Assembly (NCBI GenBank): GCA_017654935.2
Contig: CM065699.1
Span: 39,948,867 to 40,012,866 of the forward strand
Source: Phymorhynchus buccinoides
Taxonomy: Eukaryota > Mollusca > Gastropoda > Neogastropoda > Raphitomidae
DNA: 64,000 nt
Direction: 5' to 3'
The notes beneath the pieces are model-generated. The model ran no database searches. It had not been told where the DNA came from and saw nothing but the letters and a program-made list of their open reading frames with translations. Both the position numbers and the translations under genes were made by a program. Shown in pieces: positions 10,301-23,700 of this stretch (position 1 is the first letter of the stretch; each line of letters opens with the position of its first letter).

Positions 10301-13300
10301 TTTTCAGCCTTATTATTAGGCTGATTTCAGCCTTTTTGATTGCTGTGTGTGTGTGTTGGGTTTTTTGGTCCTTTTTTCCCCAAGTTATCAGTGCTTGTTG
10401 ACTTGTGTTTTACTTGGCCACGATGTGTTGCTGTTCTTATTTGATTTTTTAAAGTTTTACTCTCCCCCCCTCAACAACAACAAAAAGGGGGCGGGGGCGT
10501 CACTGCACTTGCAGCGTCACGCTCTCCAATTTTAAAGAAACGACCAAGTCTCTGTGACTAGAATATATACCAAATACAGTGAAACCTCTATTTTGCGACT
10601 TTGAAAATGTCAGGAAGACATCCGTCTTAACTTGGAGAGCTCTTCAACATGGAGCTCCTGCATAGGACGGTTTATTGTTTGTGGCTCAAGCCACAAACCT
10701 ATAACTCACTTTGTCGGTCGGTCGGTCTGTCTGTCGGTCCAAAATTGTCGCACATTTTGACAAAATTGTCGCACTTCAAATCGAGGCTACACTTCAAAAT
10801 TAATTGAGGCCGCTCTTTAAAATGATGTATTTTAAAAGCGTACAAATTAATAAACATACGTAATACAGACACGACGAGTATGCGGTGCTTCTTTCGATGA
10901 GTATAAGTAGGATACATAGTTTTAAATGTTTTCCAAAAGATATAAAAAGTTACGAAATGGTGCAGAGATAACATTCTGGTTTACAGATTAAAATTATTGA
11001 AAAGCCAGGGGAGGTGACTCATGATTGGAGTGGTAAAAATAGACCGCGCGCCACAAACTATTGCGATTTCGCGCTTGTTACATAATATGTGCCAAAAGAA
11101 TCGGTCTTAACTCACTTCAGACTGGCCGAATTATTTCCCCTTGTTCTGTGGGGACTGGGCATTTGACTAGGTTCGTAAAATAATCACCAAAATCAAGTTA
11201 TGAAGAGTTAGGCATCAATATTTTCAGAAAAGATTAGCAACACCATGCACTAAACGATCGGAAAATATCAGATTCCTTACCTTCGTCGTTTGTCTCCTAT
11301 TGACGAAAACAGCTAACACATAGAAAGAAGGAGAATTTCACATTCCGATCTTTGACCCCCCTCTACAACCAAAGCTGAATGTAAAGTCTGCACTGATTGG
11401 TTGATTTCAAGAGAGGCAAGGTCAAAGCAAACTGAAAATAGGTTATGACTTTGCACCGGAAAGCTGGTTACACGCCAGAAATCAAAACCTCTTGAAAACT
11501 CTTATGAGTCGGATCCGGGCCATTCGTCCTAAACGGTTGTGCGAGCCATGAGCCGGATCCGGCTCATTCGCCCCGAGTGAGTTAAACGAGAGGAGGTCTT
11601 AACGGAGGGTCTTATAATAGAGGTTTGACTGTACCAAATAGCAATAGGAATTGTTCGAAAATAATTAAGGGGAGTAATTTCATGGTGTGTGGGAGTGATC
11701 TCGCCCAATTCAATCGGTCAAACAGGGGAAGTTACTCTACCATCAGGTCAATCCCCAGCCCTCGCTTTGTGTGTTTGAGGAGACACATAGCTAGCATGTA
11801 GAACGCAGTGTGTCACTTCTAAAATTGATGTAATTTATATTTTCACGTCACAGTTTGCAAGTTCTATCACTTTGTAGCAACTGGCCACACCTTATTTTTA
11901 ACAAAAAAATGTTTGTAAGTTGCTGACTCGCATCCTGCGATTTCAAGCTTCGACTTCATTGTTGCATTGTTGCCATGGTATTTGACCGAGTAATGGAGGT
12001 AAGCAACCCTAATTTTCACGAAGTGCTCTCCCCTAGGTTTTTTTTCAGAAAATCGTCTATTAACTCCTTGGTTTCTGTATTTAGAGAAGTTTTAACTACT
12101 GTTCATTCCTGAGACCCTCTTTAGCTGCTGAGAAGTGGTTATCCTGTTGATTCCTACGGGCCTCTTTTGCTCGTAATATCATGCAACATAATGCAACTGT
12201 TATTACTTTGCTCTTCTCTAATTGCAATGTAATGAGTGTTTTTTCCCTTTTCTTACTGGGGCAAGCCTGTTTCTCTTTCATGAAAAGAGAAACAGGCTGC
12301 TGAAAACATGCCGCATATTCACAATAACATAACACCCCTTTGCAGTTTTACTCTCTCTGGACACCCAGGAATAGGGAGATAGAGAGCTCTATAAAGCTAG
12401 GAATCTGCAGTTGCTCCCATTCAACCTCAAAAGCGGTTCTCAGGAACGAAAGAGTTAATGCGTGCGCTGCCTTGCGTTGTTCAGGCCCTGGCCTGGGCTT
12501 CATCGTGTACCCGGAGGCCCTGTCCCTGCTGCCTCTGCCCCAGCTGTGGAACGCCCTCTTCTTCCTCATGCTGATCGCCGTCGGAGTGGACACCCAGGTA
12601 AATATCTGGCGGATCGGGTGTGTGTGTGTTCCAGGGTTTCTGGACCCGCCCCCCCCCCCAACAACAACACAACAACAAAAAAGAAGGGAGGGACCCCCCC
12701 CCCCCCCCCCCCCCCCCCCCCTCTATCGTCAAAATCAGATCTAGTTAAGGACAAAACCTCGTATCTTCGCTCTTTTCGAGTCTAAAAATTATTTTTTTAA
12801 AAGTAATTTTATCAAAATGCAGGACTAAGCTCGCAATGTCTTGAACAACACATTCATCATAGTTAATCAATTGTGGTCAACATGGCTGATTTTTTAAACT
12901 TTTAAAAAACATTTTGTGAAAAGTACCAAAATTGAGATAAGAGGTTTTTGAATTTCACCGACGATGATGTCCTTTGAGTTTGGAGTTGTGTTTGACGTGT
13001 TTGTTGTTGTTTTCTTCCTCCTCGGCAGTTTGCCATGGTGGAGGTGCTGTGCTCTAGCATCGTGGAGACGTTTCCCAAGTTCTGGGGGAGGAAACGAATT
13101 CTGCTCACCGCCATTATCTGCTTCAGCTTCTTTATCATGGGCTTGCCCTTAGTCATGAATGTAAGTTCCTTTCCATTTTTTGCAGCCAGTTATAAAGTTA
13201 AAGTCGTTGGTTGTTTTGTTTTTCTCTCAAAAACATTTTGCTTAGTTAATTTACGGCCTATCATCTTAAGTAATTTAAGTCAGTTTTTGTTTTAGCATTT

Positions 13301-14366
13301 TGGCTTACTTGATTTATGCTTAATTACCGTAAGTAATTTTGAAGAAACGTTTTTTGTTTACTTGCATTCATTCGAACTGTCAATGTTTATGACCCTCTTT
13401 AGCATTCAGTCCAAGTTGTGTAAATATCTGACCTTATCTGGTTTACGATTTTATTGCGTTGTATTCGAGCTATTGTATGCTCATACTGCTGTTGCTTTAG
13501 GGTTAGCTATTATATGTTAACCATCATTTTGTTTTGCATTCGTACTTTCAAATTCATGACTTTTCTGGCTTTATAATAAGCCTTTGACTCTTGTTTAGTG
13601 ACTAAAGCTATGTGTGTATAGTTTGTCATTTTTTGGGCAGCCGATGTTTTGCTCGTAAACTGATGATACACTGAGTTAAAGCTCATAATTTTCACGTTAC
13701 ACTATTGCATTGCAAGAAGCTCATTATATACATTCTTTAGATCATTGTGTTGAAATAACTTCTGTAAACTTCACGGCACTTTAAGTGACACGCATTCATG
13801 ACATTTCAACTCAAGTTAGAAACAGATAAGGACATTTATGACCTTTTTTTTTATATTTTAAGGTACATTGCACACTAACACTTTTTTTTTTTTTTAGCAT
13901 TGATTAAAGCTGTTTGATTGATAATGATGTGGTGTTGCGTCAAATTAATTTTGCACTTTTATCTCTGAATTCAAACAAGGTCATTAATTAGTTGCAGTGT
14001 ATAGCGAATTCAAGACCTGCCAAGGGGCTGCCAACTTGCTTATATAACCGTCTATGATTTGCTAAATAAAAAAAGGCTTACGCTGCTGAGTTACGCATTT
14101 GAAATTTTGTGTCCATTTCATGAATTTCACCCATGCACATATTGATACGTGTGAGACAGACTTTCAATTCAATGACATACTAGGAACTAGCTATAGGGTT
14201 GTAATTTCAATACTCTAACAAGGTTTAATTATCTCTTAGTGATTTAGAAAGGTTGGCAGCTCGTAGAAGCTTGTCGGTTCGTTGTAGGGTTGTTATTTGA
14301 TAATTTTGTGATCCTAACCCATGTTAGGATCACATTGCCTTGTATCGATCCTTTTCAATATTAAGT

Positions 14367-14426
<60 letters not shown>

Positions 14427-14477
14427 GTATCGCTGAGTGAGTAAGTAAATGAGTGAGTGTGAGTGTTTGCGTGCTTG

Positions 14478-14527
<50 letters not shown>

Positions 14528-14725
14528 TGTGAGCCTGCATATCTGCAGGTGTGTAGGTGAGCGAGTGCATGCGTGCATGTGTGTGTGTTTCATATATTGT
14601 ATTTTATGTTTGGTGTATGTGCCTGTGTGCGTGTGTGTATACATGCTTGCGTGCGCATGCAGGTGAGTGCGTGCATGCGGGTGAGTCCATGCGTGCGTGT
14701 GTGCATACGTACGTGTGTGTGTGTT

Positions 14726-14770
<45 letters not shown>

Positions 14771-17700
14771 ATGCGCTCGAGTGTAGAGGGGGTGGGAAGG
14801 GTTGTCTAACTAAGTGGGCAGATTGTAGAATTGATTATGATGACGTTGGTGTGATATTTGAAATGTCTTTTCTGTCTTGACGATCACAGGATTCCTGGAA
14901 GTGCCTTAAAACTTAGCTGTCTTTAAGAGTCACACGCACGCACACACATAAGCACACATAAGCACACACACACACACCCAAGCACGCGCACACACACATT
15001 TAACAGTTAAAAAACCCCATATTTTCTTAGCAGTCACTCAATGTTGGTTGTTTTTTTTGTGAGTCAAGTTGACACAGCGCAGCATTTGGAAAGATGAAGT
15101 GAACACATGCCGATGACGAAGACACCAACTGAGCAATACAATTGAACACAAAGATATAACAAAGAACAAACGTATAGTACAGCGAATTCATGTAGATCCA
15201 AATTGCATAAAGATCACGAAGAAGAGAAAGAACACACACACACACAAAAACAAAAAACCCACACGCACTCACACAACACACACACACACACACACACACC
15301 ATCAGCTTCACACATACTGTCACTACATTACAAGTTATAGAAAAAGGCCTTTTTTTTCTCCAGTGTCTTAACTATATGGTGACAGCAAGCAGTCAGGGTT
15401 AGCATTATGATAGCAAGGAAAGCGCCAATTGCCAAGCAAGACGGTCCGTTCACAAAAACTCTCGTGATACGCCCCCTTAAGTGTAATAGGGCTGGCAAAC
15501 AATCGAACAAGAATAAAGTGACAAATGAATTTTTTAATATTTTTTATACAAGAAACATTGGCAGATGAAACTCGTGTCAATCTAAAAACATGAAGAGAAA
15601 GTCATGTAAATGTTAAAGGATTCAAGATTGAAGATTTAGAATAGTTCATTGCAAAAGTCGCTTTGGTAGATACATGGAAAAAGGTAAAGAAAAAAAGATT
15701 AGAAAAGGAAATTAAAAAAATGGAGGACATCAGTAGGAAATGGATTTACTGTCCTTGATGTTTTACGAAGAAGTATGTCCCATAACTCTTGTATACTCTC
15801 TACCGGCTTGAAAGTATGTCGTTGTTGTTGTCGTACCCTGGCTTAAAGACTCCAGGGATCATCCCAACAGCCGAAGCCCTTGAACACTACGGTACAAATG
15901 CACCAGCGAGGGATGGAGAACATTACGTGCATGAACGTTTTTTGATTACCGCGCCATGTGGGCAGCCACACTCCGACTTCGGAGGATGCTTGAGAATATA
16001 AATTGGGGGGGAAAAAAGAGGAAGCATTCAAGAAGCAAAAGTGGACGAAAAATTTTCTTTCAAGGAAAGAATTGAACGTGTATTTTCCTTGTTAACTATC
16101 TATTTTTCATGATGTTTATCATCAATGCAAAAGTTATTTGTACATTTTATGCCTGTAAAAGGTAGAAAAAGAAAAAGAAAAGCAGATTTATAAACATCAC
16201 TTCCTATCTTAGCAAGCATGATTATCCTTGGGGAAACAGGTGGACCTTACTCAAAGACAGGTTAGGTGCCAACCAAGCGAATCCGATAATTTTGACTGAC
16301 CAGATTTTCATTGGCATTTGAGCTTTCTCATCGATAACGGAGAGACCGTCTTGCTAGGTAGGCTATTGTCTTAGTTGCTGGATGTTTGATGTATTTTTAC
16401 ATTCCAGGGAGGGATTTACGTTTTCCAACTCTTCGACTGGTATTCCACGTCGTTTGGCCTGCCTCTTATCGGCGTTATGGAATGCGTTGTTCTCAGCTGG
16501 ATCTATGGCGAGTCGAGTTGCAGAGAACTTGTGTCAAAGCAACTATTCAGCTCATTCTTTTAATTTAAAAAAAAAGAAGAGTTTTGTCACTTTAAAGATA
16601 AAGAGAGCTCAACTTTTTTTTTAGTTTTAACGCAGATGTTTAATTAATCTGTGGCCATGACATTTTTGGGACTGGTTACTTCCGCTCTTGTAAATTTTAT
16701 TTTGTGTTTTTTGAGTCTTTATAAGGCGGGTTTCAAAGCTTCTTTTTTTTTTTTTTAGAAAGTTTATTTGTGGGAGGGAAAGTGGGTTTTTAAAATGGGT
16801 TTGAAGGAGGCGATCCAAACAAAAGCTTTGATTCTCTTTTCGAATAAGGGTTAAAGTTATTGTTTTCAAAATTTCATGAAATGTTTTTTAAATTTGTGTA
16901 TATTTTTAAAATATGAGGTCTTCGAAACTTTTATATATGAATCGGGGAGGTTGGGTAGAGGATTTGTTTGGTGTTTAAAAGCTAGTGAAGCATCGCGATT
17001 TCATTTGTAACCAGTCACAATGTGTTGTGTGGACCTAGCTGATGCTACGTCTAGTGTGATAGGTTAATCTCTAAGGGTGAACAGATAGCACGCCCAGTGG
17101 CTTTAAATGGGTACTGGGCAGTATTCTATTGTTAGCTGTATTGTAACAAGGGGTATATACTTAAGGACTGTAAGTATGCTTGAGTGCCTTAATTGGAATT
17201 TAGTAGTAAGAGGGAGTCGATTTAGCTATAGTAGCTGTGTTGGGAAATAAGTACAATTTGATTTGTATATATATTTCATCCAAAAGAAACGTCAGAGCAA
17301 GAAACGTTTGTTCTTTCCAAATTCTGGTTTTCCATGCTCACATGTTTCAAGCTTCGGTGTGTATTTATATTCTCATCTCATTTTTTTTTTTTTTTTTTTT
17401 TTTTTTAATAAAACATATCAAGGCTACTAAGATAATTATTTAATGGAGGAAGAAAAAAAGGGAGTGGAAACTACTCGTACATTTTCTTACACAGCATGAA
17501 GCAAACAAGTGAATTTTAACTGTCATTTCAATTACCAAATATAACAGTGGTTGTTGTTGTTTTTTAACTCACTCGGGACTGGCTGAATTGCTTCCCCTTG
17601 TTCCGTGGGGACTGGGCATTTGATTAGGTTCGGAAAATATTCGCCAAAAATAAGCTATGAAGAGCTACGCATCGATATTTTCAGAAAGTATTGGCAACAC

Positions 17701-20700
17701 CATGCACTAAGCGATCATAAAATATCAGATTCGATACCTTCGTCATTTGTCTCCTATTGATGAAAACGGGTAACACATAGAGAGAAGGAAAATGTCACAT
17801 TCCCATCTTTCACACACACTACACACCCTCCCGACCACTACAGCCAAACCTGAATATAAAGTCTGCAATGATTGGTTGATTTCAAGAGAGGCAAGGTCAA
17901 AGCAAACTGAAAGTAGGTTACGAGTTGGCGCATTGAAAGCTGGTTACACACCAGAAATCAAAACCTCTTGAAAACTCTCATGAGCCTGATCCGGCTCATT
18001 CGTCCTAAGCTGTTGTGCAGGCCATGAGCCGGATCCAGCTCATTCGTCCCGAGTGAGTTAAAAGCACTCTTGTGATCTGTCTACTAAAAAAAAAAGTCGC
18101 CCACTAATTAACAAACCAACTTGACTGTTCATTAACGTTTTCCTTCATTTGTTGGTCATTCTTATATCAGAAGAGCGATGGACAATATTGCGGTGGTGCA
18201 TAGGAAAAACCTACATAAGTCGCTCAGAATGTTTTTAGCAAAAGCCCAAAAATAGTCAGCCACCCCCAAAATATCCATTTTCTATTTAGAGCATATTTAT
18301 GTCTATTTGTATGTGTTCTACCAGTATCCACAACATGAAAGACAATTTTGAATCATTTCTTTGTTTATCTGATCGTTTTCTAAATCAAAATCAATGGAAA
18401 CAAAGAGGCAAAATTGTATCTTCTATGCCCAATTTCTGCAAATGATTTATTTCGAATGCCAAACTTCAAATAATTATAATATTACAGCTAGACAAGATAA
18501 CTCAATTCGGTTTTCTGTGTATTAACAAGGAATCTTTGCGCCATCATGAAAAATTAAAATATCAATTTATGCCAAAATTCCATCATGTCTGGTTTTTCCA
18601 TGCACTGTCACATTTTGTAGATCGGCTAAATAAATGAACGAGCTGAAAACAAACCAGTTATTGCCCAACAGGAGAACTGATTTAATTCTATTTATGTACA
18701 GCAAAAGTTACTGTTGTTGTTGTTGTTGTTGTTGACATACCCTGGCTAAAAGACTCCAGGGATCATCCCAACAGCAGAAGCACTTGAACACTATGGTACA
18801 AATGCATCAGCTAGGGATGAGAACATTACGAGTGTGGCCGTTTTTGATTACCCCGCCACGTGGGCTCCTGTCTTCGGGGGAGCAAAGTTACTATGATGAA
18901 GTATTTTAGTAAACATGTAAAATATGACACTGATCGCAAAAAGACACTTTTCTACACCAAAAAAACCAGTCACCTTTAAGTGAACTTTGCTTTATGCTGT
19001 ACATGATTAACAAACAAAATAAATATTGCCATGGTCACGTCTGGGTGTTTTTTTGGTGTGTGTAAGTGTACATCTAAAACAAGAACTTGCTTATTTTCTA
19101 TGTTAATCAAATACCTTCACTTATTATATTTTTACAACATTTATTTGTTGTCATTTATATTTTGCCTCACAGAGCTGAAGCTGGAAATATGGGTCGGTAC
19201 ACTCATGACATGACAGAGAATGTCAGATCGAAACGGTCATGTTTGGTTACTGCAGTTGTCAGCAAACTTGAACGCTAATTCAAACATTTGACAGTCTCAC
19301 CATCTTACATGAAAATTTTACCCTTCCAACTAACAAGAAAGTTATTCATGAAAAAAAAGGGGGGGGGGGGGGGGGGGGGGAGGGGAGGGGGGGGGGGGCA
19401 CAGTGAACAAAAGAAAAACTTGTGGTTGGAGCATTAAACTGCGTCTACGGACATAATACCTCACAGGCTCATATGATAGTCTTCTAGTTCGATAGTTCAG
19501 ACAGTTTCCTGTCAATTATGAGAGCAGATGCGTCATGCTGCCGTTGTGCGTCTAACTAAGAAATAGTTAGACCCAGCAACTCCGACTTCGGCTGGAGGAA
19601 ATCTTTTTGAAAGTGTTTCTTGAAAAAGAAAGACAGGAGAATGGACCGGGGAAGGCAGAACGATAGTAGACGACAGTAAGCCAAAGGGAAGAAAAGGCAG
19701 AGTCAAAGAGAGTGACAGATTAGAGGAAGTTGCAAGCACAGAACTTCCAGAAGGTGGGGGAACTATTTATACAAAAGACCCCCCGGTATCCCCATGGGAG
19801 GTCATATGATATGATTTCAATTCTATTAAAGTATGCCATTTTCGTTATAAAGAATGGGAAGTATGGAGAGAACCCCCACCCCCCCCCCCCCCCCCCCCCC
19901 CAACTCTTCTCTCTCTTGTGAGCCAAAGGTTCCGGGCCCTTCAGGAGCTGTAACTTGTGCAGTAAGAGTAATCAGAACCATTTTTAAGGGAATGTTCATA
20001 TACTCGACTGTAACAAGGAGAATGTCTGCTGACAACTGCTGCACAAACATTGGCTCCATTTTCTTGTATAATTGAGTGGAGTTGAAAATTTCTTGCTCGT
20101 TATTTTTGTTCGTGAGAAAGAAATGTTTGGATGAAACTATATAATTTCAAATATTTAACGGGGCTTTCGATGCTAGTATTAAGAATATTTTGTTTGTTAC
20201 TTCATCAAATTTGAACTCAGGTTTTTTTGAGATTAGGGTATTAAAATGTTCTTGATAATATAATAGACTTTCGAAGAAACATATATATAAAGTAGCAATA
20301 CCCATCTCTTTGTAGTGTTCAATTGTTTCATACAAGCATACCGAAGGATAATGTATGAATTATAATAAGTATCAGCACTTCTCTTTCTAGCGTCAAAATT
20401 TGTTTGATCAAATTCTTAGCGTAACTTTAGGGATTTTGTTAGAAGTTGTGTACTGTTGACGTTTGCCGACTTTTACCAGAGACTTTGACTTGACACATAC
20501 ACACTGACATGACAGAAGACTCTGACATGACACACGACAGGGACCTTTCTGACGTTGACTGGTAGGTTTGTCAGCGTAACTTGTGACACACTACCGCAGC
20601 TAGTGCCCGTGTCTTTCCGCTGCGTCTCGAGGCCGGCCGGGCCAGTCCAGAGTTGGTTGTGAGCGTTGTCTCCCTTGGTCTGGTCGTCTTCTACGCTTCC

Positions 20701-23700
20701 ATTGGGTCGTATTCTGGGCTTCCGTTCTTTGCTTAGATTGTGATTTTTTTTCTTTTCATAGACACAAAAATGTTGCTTAAAAAGGAAATTAGATTATCAT
20801 GATTTTGCATTAAAAGAATTCAATATAATAGTTTGCTTTTGTTTTCCAAAAAAACCCAATTCAATGTTATAGTTTGCATTACACTGTTATTAAATAATGT
20901 GTTTAATGTCCGAACCAAAGATATCTGTTCTTCTATTATTGTATCTATTCGTTTGTTGGTTTTATAGCAACCAGTACTCTGTACTTTGTAATGATTTGAT
21001 CTATTTGTTGTGTTTTGTTTTATAAGAGCCAATATCGTCATGGCGCACGCTTTATCGTTAATGGCACAATTTCCTACCCACAATAATGGTGTGTATTGTG
21101 CGTTCGCACGGACCTTTTAACCACTACATATCCCCCACCCCCCACCCCTGATTAACAGGCTATGTTTTGTTTCGTTTGTCTTCCTGCTATCCACCCTGTC
21201 CAGAGTGAAGATGGATTATATTGTCCTTTTTCCTCTCCCTGGGTTTAAAAACCGTTTGAGAAAAGATACTTGCTAATTATTATTGTTTCCTAAAACAATT
21301 TTTTATATATATTTTATATAAAATTGTTTAAAACTTTTATGTCCCTATGTCTTTCAAATGAACATTAAAACCAAAAACCAGTTATATGCTAACTTGGTAT
21401 CTTGATCTATGTTCTAAAAAACAAAGAGTGCTAGCTTAGGTTCTCCTCCTTATTAGGGAGTCAATGGCAGAACCCAGCCGAGGATAGCTGTTTCGACTCT
21501 AGGGAGTCTCATCAGCTGGGCAGTAAACTGAAATGTTTCATACCTATATATATATGTTTGCTTTTTGTTTGTCCTTTTTCCTCTCCCTGGGTGATTTCAA
21601 AAACCGTTTGAGAAAAGGTACTTGCTAATTATTATTGTTTCCTAAAAAAAAATTTGCTTTTTGTTTGTCCTTCAGGTTAACATTCTAAACCTATCAATAC
21701 CATGTGTTCAACCGTTCTGTATCATATTATGATAGTGTGTGTGTGTTTGCGTGTGTGTATGCATGTGCATGCTGAAGTAATGCTTACAGTTGTATGGCTA
21801 TATTATTTCTAAAATGTCCGTGAAAAAAAAGAAGACAAGTTTCAGTAATGCAAACTTGCATCGATGAAAAGAAAGATAGTCAAATACTTTTTTTTTTTTT
21901 AAATACACGTTTACAGTAAAGGTATAATAATGTGAAACAGTTCATACTTTTATTGAAAGTTGTTAAAATAAAGGGTACTTTGCCATACAATATAGCTTAT
22001 AATATTGATAAAGTACAGCGATAATATTTATGTTTTAAACTTTCCTTCCATTCGATTGTCTAGAACACAAAAAGATTATAGTAAAAAAACATTCTGATTA
22101 TATAAAAAAATTGAACAGACAATAAAAAAAAAAAGTAATGGTCTTAAGATTTATGCTAAAAACCAGCAACCAAATTTTGAATTTATTGATTTTATGAATT
22201 ATCTGTATGACTTTTACTTACAGTGATGAAACTATCTGAGGCCTTCACTTATAAGATAACTATAGATAATGTGCAGCAAGATTTAGACCAACATCTTCAT
22301 AATTTGGTTATTCAAACACTCAATATAAAGGCTAAACTATTTGATAAAAAAGGCTAAGCTATTTCTTAACCCCCCCTCCCCCCCGAAAAAATTAATAAAA
22401 ATTGCAATTTAAAAAACCCTGAGCATTTGGTAATTATTTAAATTTTTAAAAAGACAAAATTTTAGATTCAACTTACATTGAAAGAGTGCAGAGCGGTTTG
22501 CATGAAGTGAATGAGGGTGTTTCTTGGACAAAAGTGTAATGTGTGACCTATAATTTTGCGACTGTTGTTTGTCGTTTTGTTTTTTAGTTGACGGTTAAAA
22601 ACTGTTCGTGGTCTTGTTGCCTAATAAGGATATTACGACTATTCTTAGTATCTTCTCCATGTCAGCGGAATTCATAGAGGCAGTCGTTTGACTATCCCTC
22701 TGGCGTTTTGTCCTGGGATAGCTAGTAGTATAAAAGTAGTTACAGTGAGGGTAAGTATGTTACTTCAGTGGAAGTCGTAGGATCAGTCAGTGCCTGTCAA
22801 ACCTCGGTTCACGGTCAACCTTTTGTCAAGCTGGTGAAATAAAACTGAAAAGAAATTATTTCAAAATTTAACTAGTTCAGCTTTCTTTTCTGTAAACTGT
22901 CCTCCCCTCCCCTCCCCTCTCCTTCTATTACCATCTGTAATTAAAATTTTCTTTGTTTGTTCATTCGTTCATTCTTCCTCTTTTTTTTTTTTTAAATTTT
23001 TAATTTTTTGAATTTTTTAAATTTTATATTGATCAAGAAAAGTTAAGGACCACTTCTTCACAAGTTGCATTACTTTTGTTCAATGATGATTGCATTAGAC
23101 ATTTTCAAAAAATATGAAATTATTTGGTTGAGGCATCTTTGTTTTGCACATTTTTGTTGTCGGCACTTGTTAACATTTGGGTCCTTAACATTTGGGTCCT
23201 TAACTTTTGGTATTAAGCTTTTTATTCCTTCTTCATACATTTACAAATAACATTCATATATATATATATACATATGTATGCTTCAACATTCATGAATAAT
23301 AAACAGTGATTACCTGTAAATAAAGATGGATAAAACATTAAAAAAAGAAAGAGAAAAAAGTTGAACTTCTTCGCTTTCTTCTTGTTGTTCAAGGATTATT
23401 CGAAAGAATTCTGTAAATCCACGGTGGACATATAAAGCTTGTTAAAAGTGAGAAAACAAGCAGGGGATGTCCACCTTTTCCCCCCTCACACCACTTACAA
23501 TTTCTTCTTGTTTCTCTTCTTTTGCTGACAACCAAGATTCCCAGATTATTTTGTTGTTCTTTTCAACAACAACAGCAACAACAAGAAAAAAAAACTACAA
23601 TGCTACAATCAAAGCTAAAATCGGTTTTGTTGATGGATCGTTTGGAATAAGAGGTTTGTTTGATTTTTTTTTTATTGCAAGGTCAAACCATGCAGTGAAT

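Noticed and set aside
12091..12451. Another TTAA element (TTAACT...TTCCTGAGA ends)
   Set aside because: Ends resemble each other only after gaps; no second copy seen, so not listed as a feature.
14330..15323. Cys/Val- and His/Thr-rich open frames
   Set aside because: Translations of (GT)n/(CA)n.
20565..20700. Possible CpG-island promoter
   Set aside because: A short GC-rich patch within an SLC6 intron with no associated ORF or recognisable promoter elements.
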